Source of the DNA: Undaria pinnatifida
Taxonomy: Eukaryota; Sar; Phaeophyceae; Laminariales; Alariaceae
Direction of reading: 5' to 3'
DNA length: 64,000 nucleotides
NCBI GenBank assembly: GCA_012845835.1
Contig: JABAKD010000002.1
Span: 7,000,603 to 7,064,602, forward strand
In this document: positions 23,401-32,400 of the stretch, in pieces
How the letters are laid out: each line of letters opens with the position of its first letter
Position numbering within the stretch: the stretch's first letter is position 1
The notes under the pieces: generated by a model
What the model was told of the DNA's origin: nothing
The model's input: the letters and a program-made list of their open reading frames with translations, nothing else
The model's database searches: none
Program-made: the position numbers and the translations under genes

Positions 23401-24720
23401 CAAAAACTGATACATATATGTGTACCGGATGAAATATCCCGTTGCCTAGGCACAACAACGAGAATCAGCACGCACAAACAAAAAAATCAATGGGGCGTGT
23501 TTTCCGAGGATTTTGGGTTGAGGAGAAGCCCGCCATTCGAAAACCATATCGGAAGAAAAGTGCGCCATTACCGGCAGACCACGCTCGACTTTGGTCTATG
23601 CTTGCGCGTGTCTTCTCTTGTCTCTGACCTGGGGGGTGGTGTGGTTGGCGGAATAGTTATATTCGCAGTTCGGGCGCGAAATATTACATAGCGGTGCATC
23701 ACGCTCGACCTTGGTCTATGCTTGCGCGTGTCTTCTCTTGTCTCTGCTTAGGGAGTGCTCCGGTCGGCGGAATAGTCATTTTTGCAGCTCGGGCGCAAAC
23801 TATTACATAGCGGTGCATTACTATTTCCAGACAGTAATTACTCTCCACGTTACAATGGATTATCGCATACTATTTCCAGACATTAATTATTTTCCGCGTT
23901 TTGTATATAATGGGGGGGGGGTTGGTGAAAGTTAATTAGTGCACACAGATTCAATGCCTGGTAGTATACTAGAGGGGGGGGGGGGGGCGACGAATTTAAA
24001 TCAATCCATACTGTTTCTAGACGTTCAGTTCACTATTTTCGATTTACTTTTCAAGACGAAGTCACTCGATAGCCAAGTCAAGCAGCAGAGCGCGTTGCTT
24101 TCAATGGCCGATACCGCAAGGCGACGCGTGCTACGATCGAGGGAGCAGTTTTTCGTGTGAAATGGTTTTCTGATCGAACGGACTCCATAACCCAAAATCG
24201 TCGGAGAATACATAAAAAAAAATTACATGAATTTCGTTGAATGCCTAGGCCATTGGGATTGCTTATCCGGCAACAAAAAATAAACAAATTTCTTTTTCCA
24301 AATCAATTTTTGGGGGAGAGGTCTCAAGCTCCGAAAATTGAGGGGTAGAAATAGAAAAAAAAGGTGGACCTCTATCGTAGCACGCGTCATCCGTCATGTT
24401 TACTTGGGTTCCTCATGTTTTCCATTTTCTGCAGTCCCACATCGGTTGCTAGACACGCGCTAGTTGTTCGTCTGCGCTATTACTGTGCTTGTCTTGCCTT
24501 AGGACGAGTTTGTAGGCAGGGCGCGCCAAATGTTGACAAGATAGTCTCGGTTTCTCGCTCGTTGCTACGCTGCTGGTCTTGTCCTTCGTCTGCTTTGGGG
24601 CAGGTCTTGTCGGCAGAAGTCTTGGACGGCTTTGCCTCACGCGTGCGTGGTTTGGAGAGCGCCGTGGAGGCGTGCATTCTTCTCATGCTGGTGGAGGGGG
24701 CGGTGTATGCCAACGATTGA
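10208..24720 (+). CDS. MKKS: MKKS/BBS6 chaperonin-like protein (multi-exon)
   Basis: Chaperonin-like subunit that in animals works with BBS10, BBS12 and CCT to assemble the BBSome, the coat that sorts membrane cargo into cilia. Proposed join: 10208-10330, 11101-11268, 11815-12261, 12887-13229, 13905-14134, 15125-15318, 15642-15732, 17089-17172, 18531-20177, 24604-24720. All junctions agree in phase and have GT..AG ends; the exons follow the order of human MKKS (recalled). Landmarks: VVVTSSGLRL (human TTSQSSALL), FGDGSLFVVNFACR (FSDCGLFTAILCC), VLSSKPVC (ILTSKPAC), VIHPYLKRRL (VIHPSLKQFL), TLVLCAPDRPALDELQ (SLLLCNRNDTAWDELK), LAGGGCWE (LLGGGCTE), and a C-terminus LDGFASRVRGLESAVEAC (LDCLTAKLSGLQVAVETA). 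The canonical chaperonin GDGTT ATPase motif reads GDGSL, as expected for this degenerate branch. The sum is about 1,147 residues plus an unseen N-terminus, against 570 in human; the excess is in exons 3 and 9. The start exon was not found. Confidence 0.87.
11101..11268 (+). CDS. MKKS: MKKS exon B
   Basis: Acceptor ccaag|gca after a ~110-bp C/T-rich tract, donor gag|gtcagc; 56 codons, phase 0. Encodes ANCFGDGSLFVVNFACRLL..., the equivalent of the chaperonin ATP-binding loop, with GDGSL in place of the catalytic GDGTT. A second acceptor-like cag at 11150 lies inside the exon; using it would remove the loop, so the upstream acceptor is preferred. Confidence 0.8.
11318..11470 (+). repeat. (GTT)n microsatellite in MKKS intron
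   Basis: About 150 bp of GTT/GTC/GCT triplets between exons B and C. It produces long Cys or Leu homopolymer frames that are artefacts. Confidence 0.9.
11815..12261 (+). CDS. MKKS: MKKS exon C with repeat insert
   Basis: Ends at ggtcgg|gtaagt (donor 12262), phase 0. The last ~45 codons (RVMVALAVGVLSSKPVC...) match human ILLCLVRSILTSKPAC. The first ~95 codons are an Asp/Glu/Ser/Lys-rich insert made of four imperfect repeats of the type P-(S/L)-x-x-Q-(Q/R)-x-S-(E/G). Each repeat begins with a pyrimidine-then-cag sequence in the same phase (after 11814, 11913, 11970 and 12026), so four in-frame acceptors are possible and the real exon start is uncertain. An echo of its 3' edge lies at 12540-12612. 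Confidence 0.75.
12540..12612 (+). pseudogene. echo of the MKKS exon C 3' edge
   Basis: The block gccgtggaggcgttt...ggggctcg...ttcggcgacgacggcc followed by a gtgagtgcgtgca donor-like end repeats the last ~50 bp of exon C plus the first ~15 bp of its intron (12207-12276). Only the exon edge and donor are copied, about 340 bp downstream in the same orientation. If used it would add a short open segment (AVEAFGGARGFGDDG), but it lacks a clear acceptor. Confidence 0.8.
12887..13229 (+). CDS. MKKS: MKKS exon D
   Basis: Acceptor ccgcag|gtg, donor agcg|gtaagc; 114 codons plus 1 nt. Encodes VVSCVRLLPMLGPSC (human HIILGKSLIVPLKG), a Pro/Thr-rich apical-domain insert of about 50 residues, then GPVSVALFEASLQMETRD (human STALKVALFCTTLSGD). 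The leftover G joins AT of exon E to make Asp. Confidence 0.8.
13905..14134 (+). CDS. MKKS: MKKS exon E
   Basis: Acceptor cgtag|at, donor tcg|gtaagt. Encodes ELEAFARALVDVGVGIVAC then QRVIHPYLKRRL and LPLERLSAL, the best-conserved apical segment of MKKS (human VDLVLCQKVIHPSLKQFL...IAIDRIG). Confidence 0.88.
14380..14720. other. AT-rich insertion in MKKS intron, type unknown
   Basis: The intron between exons E and F holds a compositionally distinct, more AT-rich block with repeated gaacgttct and gaatattc motifs and a short ttcaacttgaggagctacc segment. It may be a solo LTR or MITE, but no second copy or target duplication was found in the window. Confidence 0.3.
15125..15318 (+). CDS. MKKS: MKKS exon F
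   Basis: Acceptor caaaaag|gta (weak pyrimidine tract), donor ggc|gtgaga; 64 codons plus 2 nt. Begins VTGARLISSWLG, matching human MTGTQPIGSLGS, and includes GRSFLEVG (human SKHFFHLI). The two leftover bases join C of exon G to make Ala. Confidence 0.75.
15360..15595. repeat. GACCC-type repeat block upstream of MKKS exon G
   Basis: Runs of gacccgacccgacc separated by ~20-bp spacers like gagattttgaacatc. On the transcript strand this block is C-rich and complementary to the G-rich block at 15870-16390 on the other side of exon G. Confidence 0.85.
15642..15732 (+). CDS. MKKS: MKKS exon G (91 bp)
   Basis: Acceptor cggcag|c, donor ctccag|gtgggt. Encodes the diagnostic TLVLCAPDRPALDELQ (human SLLLCNRNDTAWDELK). 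Bracketed by complementary GACCC and GGGTC repeat blocks. Confidence 0.85.
15870..16575. repeat. GGGTC repeat with 67-copy pentamer core
   Basis: Decayed ggtcgggtc units with ~20-bp spacers (15870-16054), then a nearly pure (GGGTC)n core at 16055-16390, about 67 copies with two GGATC variants 20 bp apart, then inverted GACCC-type units at 16480-16570. All in the MKKS intron between exons G and H. Translations give Val-Gly-Ser-Gly-Arg or Asp-Pro-Thr-Arg-Pro repeats and are not genes. Confidence 0.95.
17089..17172 (+). CDS. MKKS: MKKS exon H (84 bp)
   Basis: Acceptor caacag|gtc, donor gggag|gtaaag; 28 codons, phase 0. Encodes MRVLTRTTLEGGVALAGGGC, matching human [20 protein letters not shown]; the GGGC turn is the chaperonin-family GGGA element. 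Confidence 0.9.
17262..17520 (-). mobile_element. old copy of SINE-2
   Basis: Shares catcctccgg.ggatggg, cacgtattttcat and cgctagctggcg in the same order as the younger copies at 52540-52878 and 54882-55092, but is more diverged and has lost its A-tail. Lies in the MKKS intron after exon H, antisense to the gene. Confidence 0.7.
18015..18505. repeat. GCACC-GAACC tandem array, ~40-bp unit
   Basis: Eleven to twelve units of gcaccgaaccgcaccgtagg followed by an AT-rich spacer (attttgaaaattttaaaa-like), with two shortened 30-bp units. Sits just before MKKS exon I, so it overlaps the region where its acceptor must lie. Confidence 0.9.
18531..20177 (+). CDS. MKKS: MKKS exon I, large low-complexity exon
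   Basis: Open for 549 codons. Start set at gtaaag|agc to keep phase 0 after exon H; this acceptor is weak. Donor cat|gtgagg at 20178 gives phase 0 into the last exon. RVAAHLLDYFQAHL follows GGGC as human THLAAYIRH does, and VERFSSCLEASV resembles human AFCSALESVV. Between and after these are Pro/Thr-rich, Gly-rich and Ser-rich stretches of about 400 residues absent from other MKKS proteins. Near the end, GLDEEGQALKEVV resembles the chaperonin GxDxxxGxxxD region. A perfect-length 3 x 15-residue repeat (19578-19712) supports translation in this frame. Whether all of the exon is retained is uncertain. Confidence 0.65.
19578..19712 (+). repeat. three in-frame 45-bp repeats in MKKS exon I
   Basis: Encodes SEVLQAVKNANGTFG, SEGFQVAEKANSTIG and SKTLQAANKVNSSSG. 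Unit length is exactly 15 codons without indels and most changes are conservative, which argues for selection on the protein. Confidence 0.85.
20380..22600. repeat. satellite-like units in the last MKKS intron
   Basis: Four units, 520-700 bp apart. Each has a left arm (gcagcgatg.t.gccccgggctcctgctaagttcag) and an inverted right arm (tccactcct...gcaggagcccg.ggccagcatc.ctgcaca), so each can fold back, followed by ggtgacgttcccaggtctgtatttcag-like sequence. Arms near 20381/20640, 20955/21120, 21478/21650 and 22190/22360. The same family is at 25240-25850 and 30040-31690. Confidence 0.8.
22040..22105 (+). other. short conserved leader ttgcaaagATGAG plus 'DxxFxxL' peptide
   Basis: cttgcaaagatgag opens MSFDEIFDLTAGVYFHFL and a stop. 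Similar starts occur at 44760 (MSIDPKFIEQAHMV) and 58242 (MTTDPKFVELTDVV). Probably the conserved end of a dispersed element; not called a gene. Confidence 0.45.
23226..24400. mobile_element. fragments of MITE R4 and a 124-bp tandem duplication
   Basis: R4 pieces: gcgtggtacgatagaggtgcaccac near 23317, its inner phrase ttcatccgg/cctaggc, and gcgtgctacgatcgag near 24125 to cctctatcgtagcacgcgtc near 24369. Between them, 23580-23695 and 23703-23820 are a tandem duplication (accttggtctatgcttgcg...attacatagcggtgcat). Confidence 0.65.
24604..24720 (+). CDS. MKKS: MKKS last exon (exon J)
   Basis: Preceded by a strong pyrimidine tract and ggggcag|gtc, phase 0, 38 codons to TGA. Encodes VLDGFASRVRGLESAVEAC and ends AVYAND, matching the human C-terminus (LDCLTAKLSGLQVAVETA...VIEDKN) in position and length. 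It is 4.4 kb from exon I across the satellite units. Confidence 0.88.
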   Translation, partial: VLSAEVLDGFASRVRGLESAVEACILLMLVEGAVYAND

Positions 24721-25239
24721 TGGAACCATGTGCGCTGAGGATGATTCATGACATGGGCTTCCTCGTCCGGGCACCATTTTTCTAAGTCCCAGCGGGGGGG
24801 GTGGGGGGGGTACTGAGGACTCTTTGGGTTCCCCAGCAGGTTGGCGTCAGAACAACAGGCACGAATGAGCCTACCCTGCTACCCCAACAGGCACGAATGA
24901 GACTAACAGGGCGACCACGGAAGGCGAAAAGCGGCTTTAGATGAATTCGATGCGAGTCGACGAGGGAAGAAATAGCTGGAGCCTTCTCGCGATGAAAACA
25001 AAGGCGCGTACCGTGGTGGGGAGGGGAGGGAAAGAGCCTGCTAAGTGTCCCAGGATCTGAGTTACGTCTAGGGGAGGGAGAAGGAGAAACAAAAGTGTGA
25101 GGATATTGGAAGGGATGAACCAAAAAAAAAACGAGGTTAGATTCTCTCGGATAAACTGTCGTCTGTATCGTGTGATGGACGCGTGCTACGATGGAGGTAA
25201 CACCTTTTGGTATTCTTATTTCTGATTGACGGGACTTGT

Positions 25240-25850
25240 GGCGCCAGACACACTGGCAAGCATGGGTTTACCATGATATGTGCAGGCATCTAGCTTTTTG
25301 CGAACCGTACCATGTAACCGTAGAGACCAAAGGAGCAGCACCAATCATGCATGCAGTAATTATTCACGTGTCTCTCTGCCTCCCTGTGTCGGCCCCGGGC
25401 TCCAGCTAAGTCAAGGCGTGTAGGTGTGGTGAGGTGCGTCGCGCTCTTCCTCGCGAAGACACCATAATACGTAGCGTCGCTGCTTGCTTTTGCTTGTGTG
25501 ACCTTACGTAGATGGGGAAGACCATACGAGTATAAGCAAGCAGCGACGCTACGTCGTATGGTGCCTTCACGTACAAAAACGCGACGCACAACACCACACC
25601 TACACCCCTGAACTCCGCAGGAGCCCGGGGCCGATATCGTCTTGCCCCCGGGTCAACCTTTGGTAGACGGACCCAGCTCGATGACACAAGAGATAACTGA
25701 GAGACACAGCAGTTAATTGTTATTGCAGGCATGATCGGTGTAACTCGTTTGGTTTCTACGGTTACAGGTCTCTACGGTTACAGGTTACGGTTCGTAAGAG
25801 CCTAGATGCCTACGCACATCATGGAAAACCCATGCATGCTGGTGTGTATG
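25240..25850. repeat. satellite-family unit with perfect-looking fold-back
   Basis: ggccccgggctccagctaag...ggtgtggtg...cgcgctc on the left and the reverse complement on the right (cgcgacgcacaacaccacacc...gcaggagcccggggccgat), with a shorter inner inverted repeat gtagcgtcgctgcttgc/gcaagcagcgacgctac (about 25470/25540). Confidence 0.8.
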
Positions 25851-25879
25851 TCCCCAGACGCCAATCTCCTTAACCCCCA

Positions 25880-26960
25880 AAATCGTCGGTATGTCGTTTT
25901 AGTTTTTCGAATCGACGCATGCTACGATCCAAGTACCTAGCACTTTTCGTCTGAAAAATGGTTTTTGAATGTGACGGGGCTCCTTAAGCCAAAATCGTCG
26001 GAAACAGGTCATTTTTGTTCAGGACGATATTCTAGTTTGTGTACCTATAGGCCATATGATTTCTCATCCGGTAGCAGTTTGCAATATTCTCCAAATCATT
26101 TTTTTTTGTTTAGGGAGGATTTCAGGAGCCTCAGAAAAAAAGTGGTACGCCTCTATCGTAGCGCGCATTAAAATCTATACTAATCTATGTATACTAGCGC
26201 GCATCAAAATCTATACTGTTTTATGTATACTACCTAGACCACAGGTGTGTTCATCGGGTTGGACCTTCAGCTCTCGCTACCCCTTGTTAGCACCGCACTC
26301 CCGAAAATGGGGGCAAACCACTCAAAATCAGACTTACGATCATTTCGTGGGAGTTTAAAAGAGTTACAGATCAAATCAGCTTTGTGGTTTGAGTTTCAAG
26401 AGCTCTTCAAGCGAGGAATCCCCATAATCACACACTAGCGCACCTCTATCGATCGTAGCACGACGCGTGGTACGATAGAGATATATATGCATATATATAT
26501 TGCACAAAAAAAGCTGTGGTTCCCCAGAAGGACGGAAGCTCCTTAACCCCAAATCGTCGGAATTTTCGTGATTTTTTTTTTTTTGGTATTTTATTTTCTG
26601 CCCGCTGCATACTACGGCTATACGAAGTGGAGTAAAATTATATAGAGCTTTTCAAGTGAGAGCCCGAGACAGTAGATTGTGCGCCTCTATCGGCGACGGG
26701 TGCTACGATAGAGATGCACCACTTTTTTTCTTAATACTACCCCTCAATTTGGGAGAGCTTAAGACATACCTCTCTCTCCCCAAAAACTGAGTTGGACCAC
26801 CCCAAAGCTGATGTCGAATGAGGCGTTTCATGGCCTAGGTATACAACGAAAACCGTGAAGGAAAAATTGGTTCGACCATTTTGAGGTTAAGGAGCGCCAC
26901 CCTTCAGAAACCAAAATAGCCAAAAAAATGTACACCTCTATTGCAGCATGGGTCATGTGT
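25880..26960. mobile_element. overlapping fragments of MITE R4
   Basis: Several pieces of the R4 inverted-repeat element: ctccttaa.cc.aaaatcgtcgg, aggccat...catccgg, ttctccaaatca, and ends gcgacgggtgctacgatagag (26692) and cctctatcgtagcgcgc (26148). Broken and partly inverted relative to one another. Confidence 0.65.
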
Positions 26961-27484
26961 CGCACGTGACGATATATACACAGGGTGATTGATAGATCCC
27001 GCGCATCGTTTGAGAGCTGTTTTTTTTGTCAATATAGGCTGGGTTAGGCGGGGGGGGGGGGGGGGGAGGGCTAGTTTACACCTTCGAAGTACACGACTTA
27101 ACGAATTAGTTCATACTAGTTTAAGACATTCGTTAGTTTTTAACTTCGAGGCATACGACACGTAGATAGATACAGGGTGAAACGGCTGTATGTGTCATAC
27201 TCTGGCCATTGGTGTCCTGAGCAGGCTATGTCTCCTTTGTCGGCACAAGAGGTTTTTCGGCATGTAAACTATTCTTGGAGACACACCCACGAGTGGTGAC
27301 CAAACAGGGCGACCATGCTCCCCCATAGTAAGCGACGTTAACCAAGAAGTAGGTCCCTCGGATGGACTCGTTGGCTGTGTCATGCTCTGGCCATTAGTTC
27401 CCCTTAGATACATATATATATGCTGCTTTTAGTAAGCACAGTGGGTTTGGAATGTTATTCCTCGAACCACACACACGACTGCCG
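26961..27484. other. no gene; homopolymers and a short repeat
   Basis: Contains a G run near 27050-27066 and the phrase tgtgtcatactctggccatt at about 27190 and 27377, in two ~185-bp tandem copies. No coding signal. Confidence 0.5.
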
Positions 27485-27487
27485 TGA

Positions 27488-27763
27488 CGAGAAGGGGCGC
27501 GTGCAACGACGGAGGTATACCTTTTTTTGGCTATTTTGTTTTTTTTTTCTGAATGATGGAGCTTCTTAACCCAAAATTGTTGGAAATACGCCGTGTTTTT
27601 GCATGATTCTCGTTGCGTACCTAGGCCATGGGATTATTTATCCGGGATCATAGCAGTTATGTTTTTCTCCAAATCAGTTTTTGGAAGAGGTCTTAAGCTC
27701 CCAAATTGAGGGTTAGTATTAGAAAAAAGTGGAGCACCTCTATCATAGCACGCGTCAACGGCG
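27488..27763. mobile_element. full-length MITE R4
   Basis: About 275 bp with terminal inverted repeats: gcgtgcaacgacggaggta...cctttttt on the left and aaaaaagtggagcacctct...atagcacgcgtc on the right. Interior has cttaacccaaaattgttgg and cctaggccatgggattattt, shared with the other copies. No open frame of note, so non-autonomous. Confidence 0.8.
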
Positions 27764-29820
27764 ATCACGCTCGTCAATGATTAGCGACGATGAATGAGGG
27801 TACAACCCTTTGGATAGAATCCCGGGCTGTGCTCTGACCCTGACCGTGTTTTCCCTGAGCGAGTTATCGTTCTTGTCGGCGCAATACCTTGGCGTACTAT
27901 TCCTAGAGCCGCATTGATAGATACGACCCGTCCCACGTAACATTTGTCGAAGATGTTGGCCGCACGGTTAAAAGTGAATCAAGACGGATGGTATACGTAT
28001 TATGCCCTCCCCACTCCTCTAACACCTCCCGCTTCTTCCCCCCCCCTTCCCGGTGATCGCGCCCGTCGAGTACTTCGTCGCCGTTGCCCTGAACCAAGAT
28101 ACTCGGTAATAATGTGGGTGGGGGGGGGGAAATATGCTGGGTTTACCACATTGATTCGACGGAAGACGATTAGACCAATGCGGCGGTAGTAGGGGGATTA
28201 TGTTGTTTGGAGATTTTTTCGCCCAGTGGCTCGGGGTCACTCGCGCGAATGACCCCCCTTTTTCCGTGCGGTCACAGGCTTTCTTTCGTGCTGTTTTAAT
28301 TTTTTCGATATGAATCCTTTATGGGATGGTTATAGCTTCTACGCGTAAAACAAGCAAAATCCACACACGTTTTCGTCGGCGAGGGAAAAGAGTCACTCGT
28401 GTGAGTGGCTCAAATCAAGTAGCGAAAAAGGGGGGCGTATTAACAATGAGCATTCCCCCTACCATAGCCTTGGTCATTGAGGAAAGCGGACCGAGCCACG
28501 GGCGAACTAAGGCATCGACCAGAAAACACTGCACGACAGGCGCATTAGCAATAATTATATATCAAAAACATCAATATACATATATATATATATATGTTGC
28601 AACAAGGTTTCTGCGCTGACGCGCATCACTTCCATCAAGATCGATCGGTAGATCAAACCGAATGATTAATTTGCACACTTACAGGGAGGCGATACACGAA
28701 ACGTCCCCTGATAAGGGGTAAAACCACAGAACAATCTTGGTTGTGGAAGAACTCTACATACACAACAACGTCCATTGAATCCCAACGCTTCCGTCCAACA
28801 AACCCTTACGCGACGCGAGAGGAGTCGCCACGGGGCGGTTTGGAGAAATAAAACTCCGTAACCAATGACGGCGCGGTCCGTAGACCACACACCCCGCCTC
28901 ACGATAGCCCAATTTGCTAAACGATTCTTCGGCGGACGGATGGCGTTGTTCTTCGCGGGGTTTCCGTCTCCGGGAGCAGGCGATTTTTGTCCGGCCTTCA
29001 ACTGGCACGATCGTTTTGACGAAATGTCCACGCCTATTATTAGCGAAAACTATTCATCTGCCTTATCATACTACACCAACAAAAGCTGCAATCTGAATTT
29101 TACCGTATTTGGCCTGGGATCCCACTCTTCTTTTAAGATCTAACCCCACTAAAGGAACCCGCCCCGGCCAAAAATAAAACGCTTAACACTGTAGCACCCG
29201 TGGATATTTATTAGACCGAGTACGGTACCATTGGCGACGCGCCTCAATGACGCCACCTCGCTTCACGATAGGGCCATTTGCTCGACGATTCTGCGGCGGA
29301 GGGATGGCGTTCTTCGCGGGGTTTTCCCTTCTCGGAACAGGCTTGTTTTTTTTGGGTCTTCTTCGCCTGGCGCAATCGCTTCCACTACCCTCGACACATC
29401 GATTCGTGCTCTCGACTGTATGACGATGAAGGCCGCTGGGTCGTCTGGTGTCAAGGCGAAGCATCAAAGAGAGGAAAGGAGGAACAAAGGAAGACACGGA
29501 GATACAGTTTGAAGTGGCGGCAAATCGTGGAGGGGGGGGTGTCAACGTTACTCACGTCCCTATACTTCGTATTTCGCTATCCCCATCGTGTTCGATCTGC
29601 GCCGTCGACTGTACGACGATCAAGGTTGGGGGGTCGCCTGGTGGTACCAACGCGAAGCATCGAAATATATCAAGGAAGAAGGAAGACGGCGAGAGACAAT
29701 TCGAAACGACGGCAAGCAGAGGGAGGCGCTCATTTCGTTTTTCCTCCGTATATTGCATAGCAATAGGAGGGGCGGTCGGCAGATGCCAACGCTACCTATG
29801 CTCTAATATTTCTATGGCAG
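27764..29820. repeat. diverged local duplications, no gene called
   Basis: 28865-29000 (cctcacgatagcccaatttgctaaacg, then gcgttgttcttcgcgggg) recurs at 29255-29395, and 29390-29500 (ctcgactgtatgacgatgaagg) recurs at 29600-29700. Frames are broken and no protein family was recognised. An (AT)n tract lies at 28578-28596. Confidence 0.5.
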
Positions 29821-30039
29821 CGTTGATGCACTATCATGGGCTTTCATGGCACTACCATGGTACAGCTATTTGCTTTCTTAGCACTGCCATCGACTCTCAT
29901 TGCTTGCGGTGAGCTTTTTCCTCCCACTGCCGTCGGCCTTCATGGCACTGCCTCGGCACCACATTTCGTGCCACATCCATAACACCGGCACATCTCATCA
30001 AAAGGGCAAATAGTGCACACCGACTCTTGAGATTTACTG

Positions 30040-31690
30040 CCGCTTAGTTGCATGAATACTGCTACTCACACCGTGATTTATACCCGATATAGGGACCTAC
30101 CTGCTGGAATCATCGCCTCCTACAATGCGTATACTATCACCCTGTTTCTCTCTTTGATACTTATCTGCATCCATCTACTGTAAATACCCAGGTGTGAAGC
30201 AATCAATGCGGACCCTGGGCTCCTGTTGAGTTCAGAATTGGAGGTGTTGAGGTTTGTGTTACTCGCTGAATTGCGAATACCTACTCCTGGGTATGGCGCG
30301 TAGACATGCACGGTATTACTCGAACCCAAGACATGCCCCGACATAGAGACCTGCGACTGTCCCCGACTGCGACGCGAATAATTTCGCCTTCCGCTCTTTG
30401 CCATTTATCTGGGTCCATGTACCGAGCTGGTTGTACAGCGATGCTGGCCCTGGGTTCCTGTTGAGCTCAGGAGCGGAGTGTGGAGTTGTTTGCTACTCAT
30501 TGAGTGGCTAATATACCATCCTGGGTATAACGCGTAGGCATGTACACCATTCTGGGTATGGCGGGTGGGCGTGCACGTTTTTCCTCGACTTGCGTGGTCT
30601 TACTGTGACATGTACCGACATAGAGGCCTGGGGTCGTCGCCAACTTCAAAGGGTAAAATATAATGTTTGCTTCTCTCTCTTTGCTATTGTTCTGGACCCT
30701 TCTGCCCAGCCGGGGGTGCAGCGATGCTGGTGCCGGGCATCTGTTGAGTTCAGGAGTGGGGACTTCGAGGTGTGTCTCACCCTCTAAGTCGCGAATACAT
30801 AGTCCTGGGCATGGTGCGTAGGCATACACGGTCTTACTCGAGCCGTGACATGTACCGTGGTAGAGACCTGCGACCGTCCCCGACTACGACGGGTGTAATA
30901 TCACCTTTCCCCCTTTGCCATAGATCTGGGTCCATTTACCAAGCTTGTTGGGCAGCGATGCTGGCCCTGGGCTCCTGTTGAGCTCAGGAGGGGTGTGTAG
31001 AGTTGTGTGCTACCCGATGACTCGCTAAGATACCATCCCGAGTATGGTACGTAGGAATGTATACAACCCTGGGTGTGGCGCGTGGGCGTGCACGTTTTTA
31101 CTCGACTGCGTGGTCTTACCCGAACTGTGACATCTACCTTGACATAGAGGCCTGGGATCGCCGCCAACCTCAACAACGGGTGAAAAAACATTTATGCTTC
31201 TCTCTCTTTGCCATTGTTCTAGCCCCGTCTGCCAAGCCGGGTGCGCAGTGATGCTGATCCCGGGCATCTGTTCAGTTCAGGATTGGAGGCCTTGAGATGT
31301 GTGTCACTCGCTAAGTCGCGAACGCACCATCCTAGATATGGTGTGTCGGCGTGCACGGTCTTACTGGAACCGTGACATGTACCGAGATAGAGACCTGAAA
31401 CCGTCGCCCCCTGCACGCGCACAGTACCACTCTATTTATTACTTTGCTGCTGATCTGGGTCCATCCTCCGGGCCGGTTGTGTAGCGATGCTGACCCCGGG
31501 TCCATGTTTAGTTCGTGAGTGGACGTGTAGAGGTACGCGTTACTCGCTGAGTCGCGCAGACGCCATCCTGGGGAGGGTTCCTTCGCGGCTTAGTGAGTAG
31601 CGCACACCTCGACACTTCCACTCCTCACCTTAGCAGCAGTCCGGGGCCAGCATCGCTTACACGTCCGCGACTACATTCGAACAAAGGCAC
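30040..31690. repeat. satellite with two alternating monomers, capped by an inverted arm
   Basis: The phrase cctgggtatgg.gcgtaggc(a/g)tg recurs at about 30293, 30520, 30800, 31036 and 31331. Spacings alternate near 230-240 and 280-295, so the true period is a ~515-bp dimer. Alternate monomers share distinct features (for example 'tcgtcgccaac' in one and 'gcgaccgtccccgact' in the other). The last unit ends with an inverted arm (tccactcct...ccggggccagcatcg). Confidence 0.8.
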
Positions 31691-32400
31691 ACTGAACGTT
31701 AGCCCTCGTTGTTTCAGAACCCGGGTCAAATTGACTCACGACGACGAGTGGAAGTAAGTGTGGTGATCGTAACCTGAAGACATACCATCGCAGCTGGCGG
31801 CAACGTTGCAGTTATCGAAGCACAACAATCTTCTTGTCTTACGGTAATTCCACCTCAAAAACGAGCGAAACAACACGTCATCAACTCCCCATTGCTGTCG
31901 GGTGCTGCAACGTTAAGCATAGTTACCCATCTCACCTTCAAAGGCGGCCGAAACGTTTCAGTGCTCGAAAACCTCCGAGCATCAGACGGAGTATTCGCCA
32001 CGCAGTCTCGGAAGACATTAAAATACACAAATCTTATGCTAATTCCAGCAACAATAGAGCAAAGCACGCACTGAAAAACTCCCTGATTTCTATTATTTTG
32101 CTGTCGTGCAAGATGTCAACACGTGTATATCTCGCCTTCGAAAGCAGCAGTAGCGTTCCAGTTATCGAAATCTTCCGCGTACCAGACGGAATCTTCGCCG
32201 AGAAGTCTGGTAGCGCCCACAGCGTGCAAGGCGTCGAAATGCCCGAAATTGTCCAGCGCCGTGCGGTACACAGTGTATTCCGACCACCTGAAGTGCGAAA
32301 AAAAAAACGATGCGGTCCAACAGATTAGGTCAGCTCAACTTAGATCAGATGCCCATATCGTGACATACACGTACATGTACACACACGTCAATTGAGTCAT
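31691..32400. repeat. ~190-bp tandem repeat, open on the + strand
   Basis: Copies around 31800, 31935 and 32125 share ctc.ccttc.aa.gc.gc...gttcagtt.tcgaaa...ccgagca/cag.cggagtattcgcc. A 164-codon + frame covers two copies (VLENLRASDGVFA and VIEIFRVPDGIFA). No known family recognised; could be a decayed repeat protein or a non-coding repeat. Confidence 0.4.
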
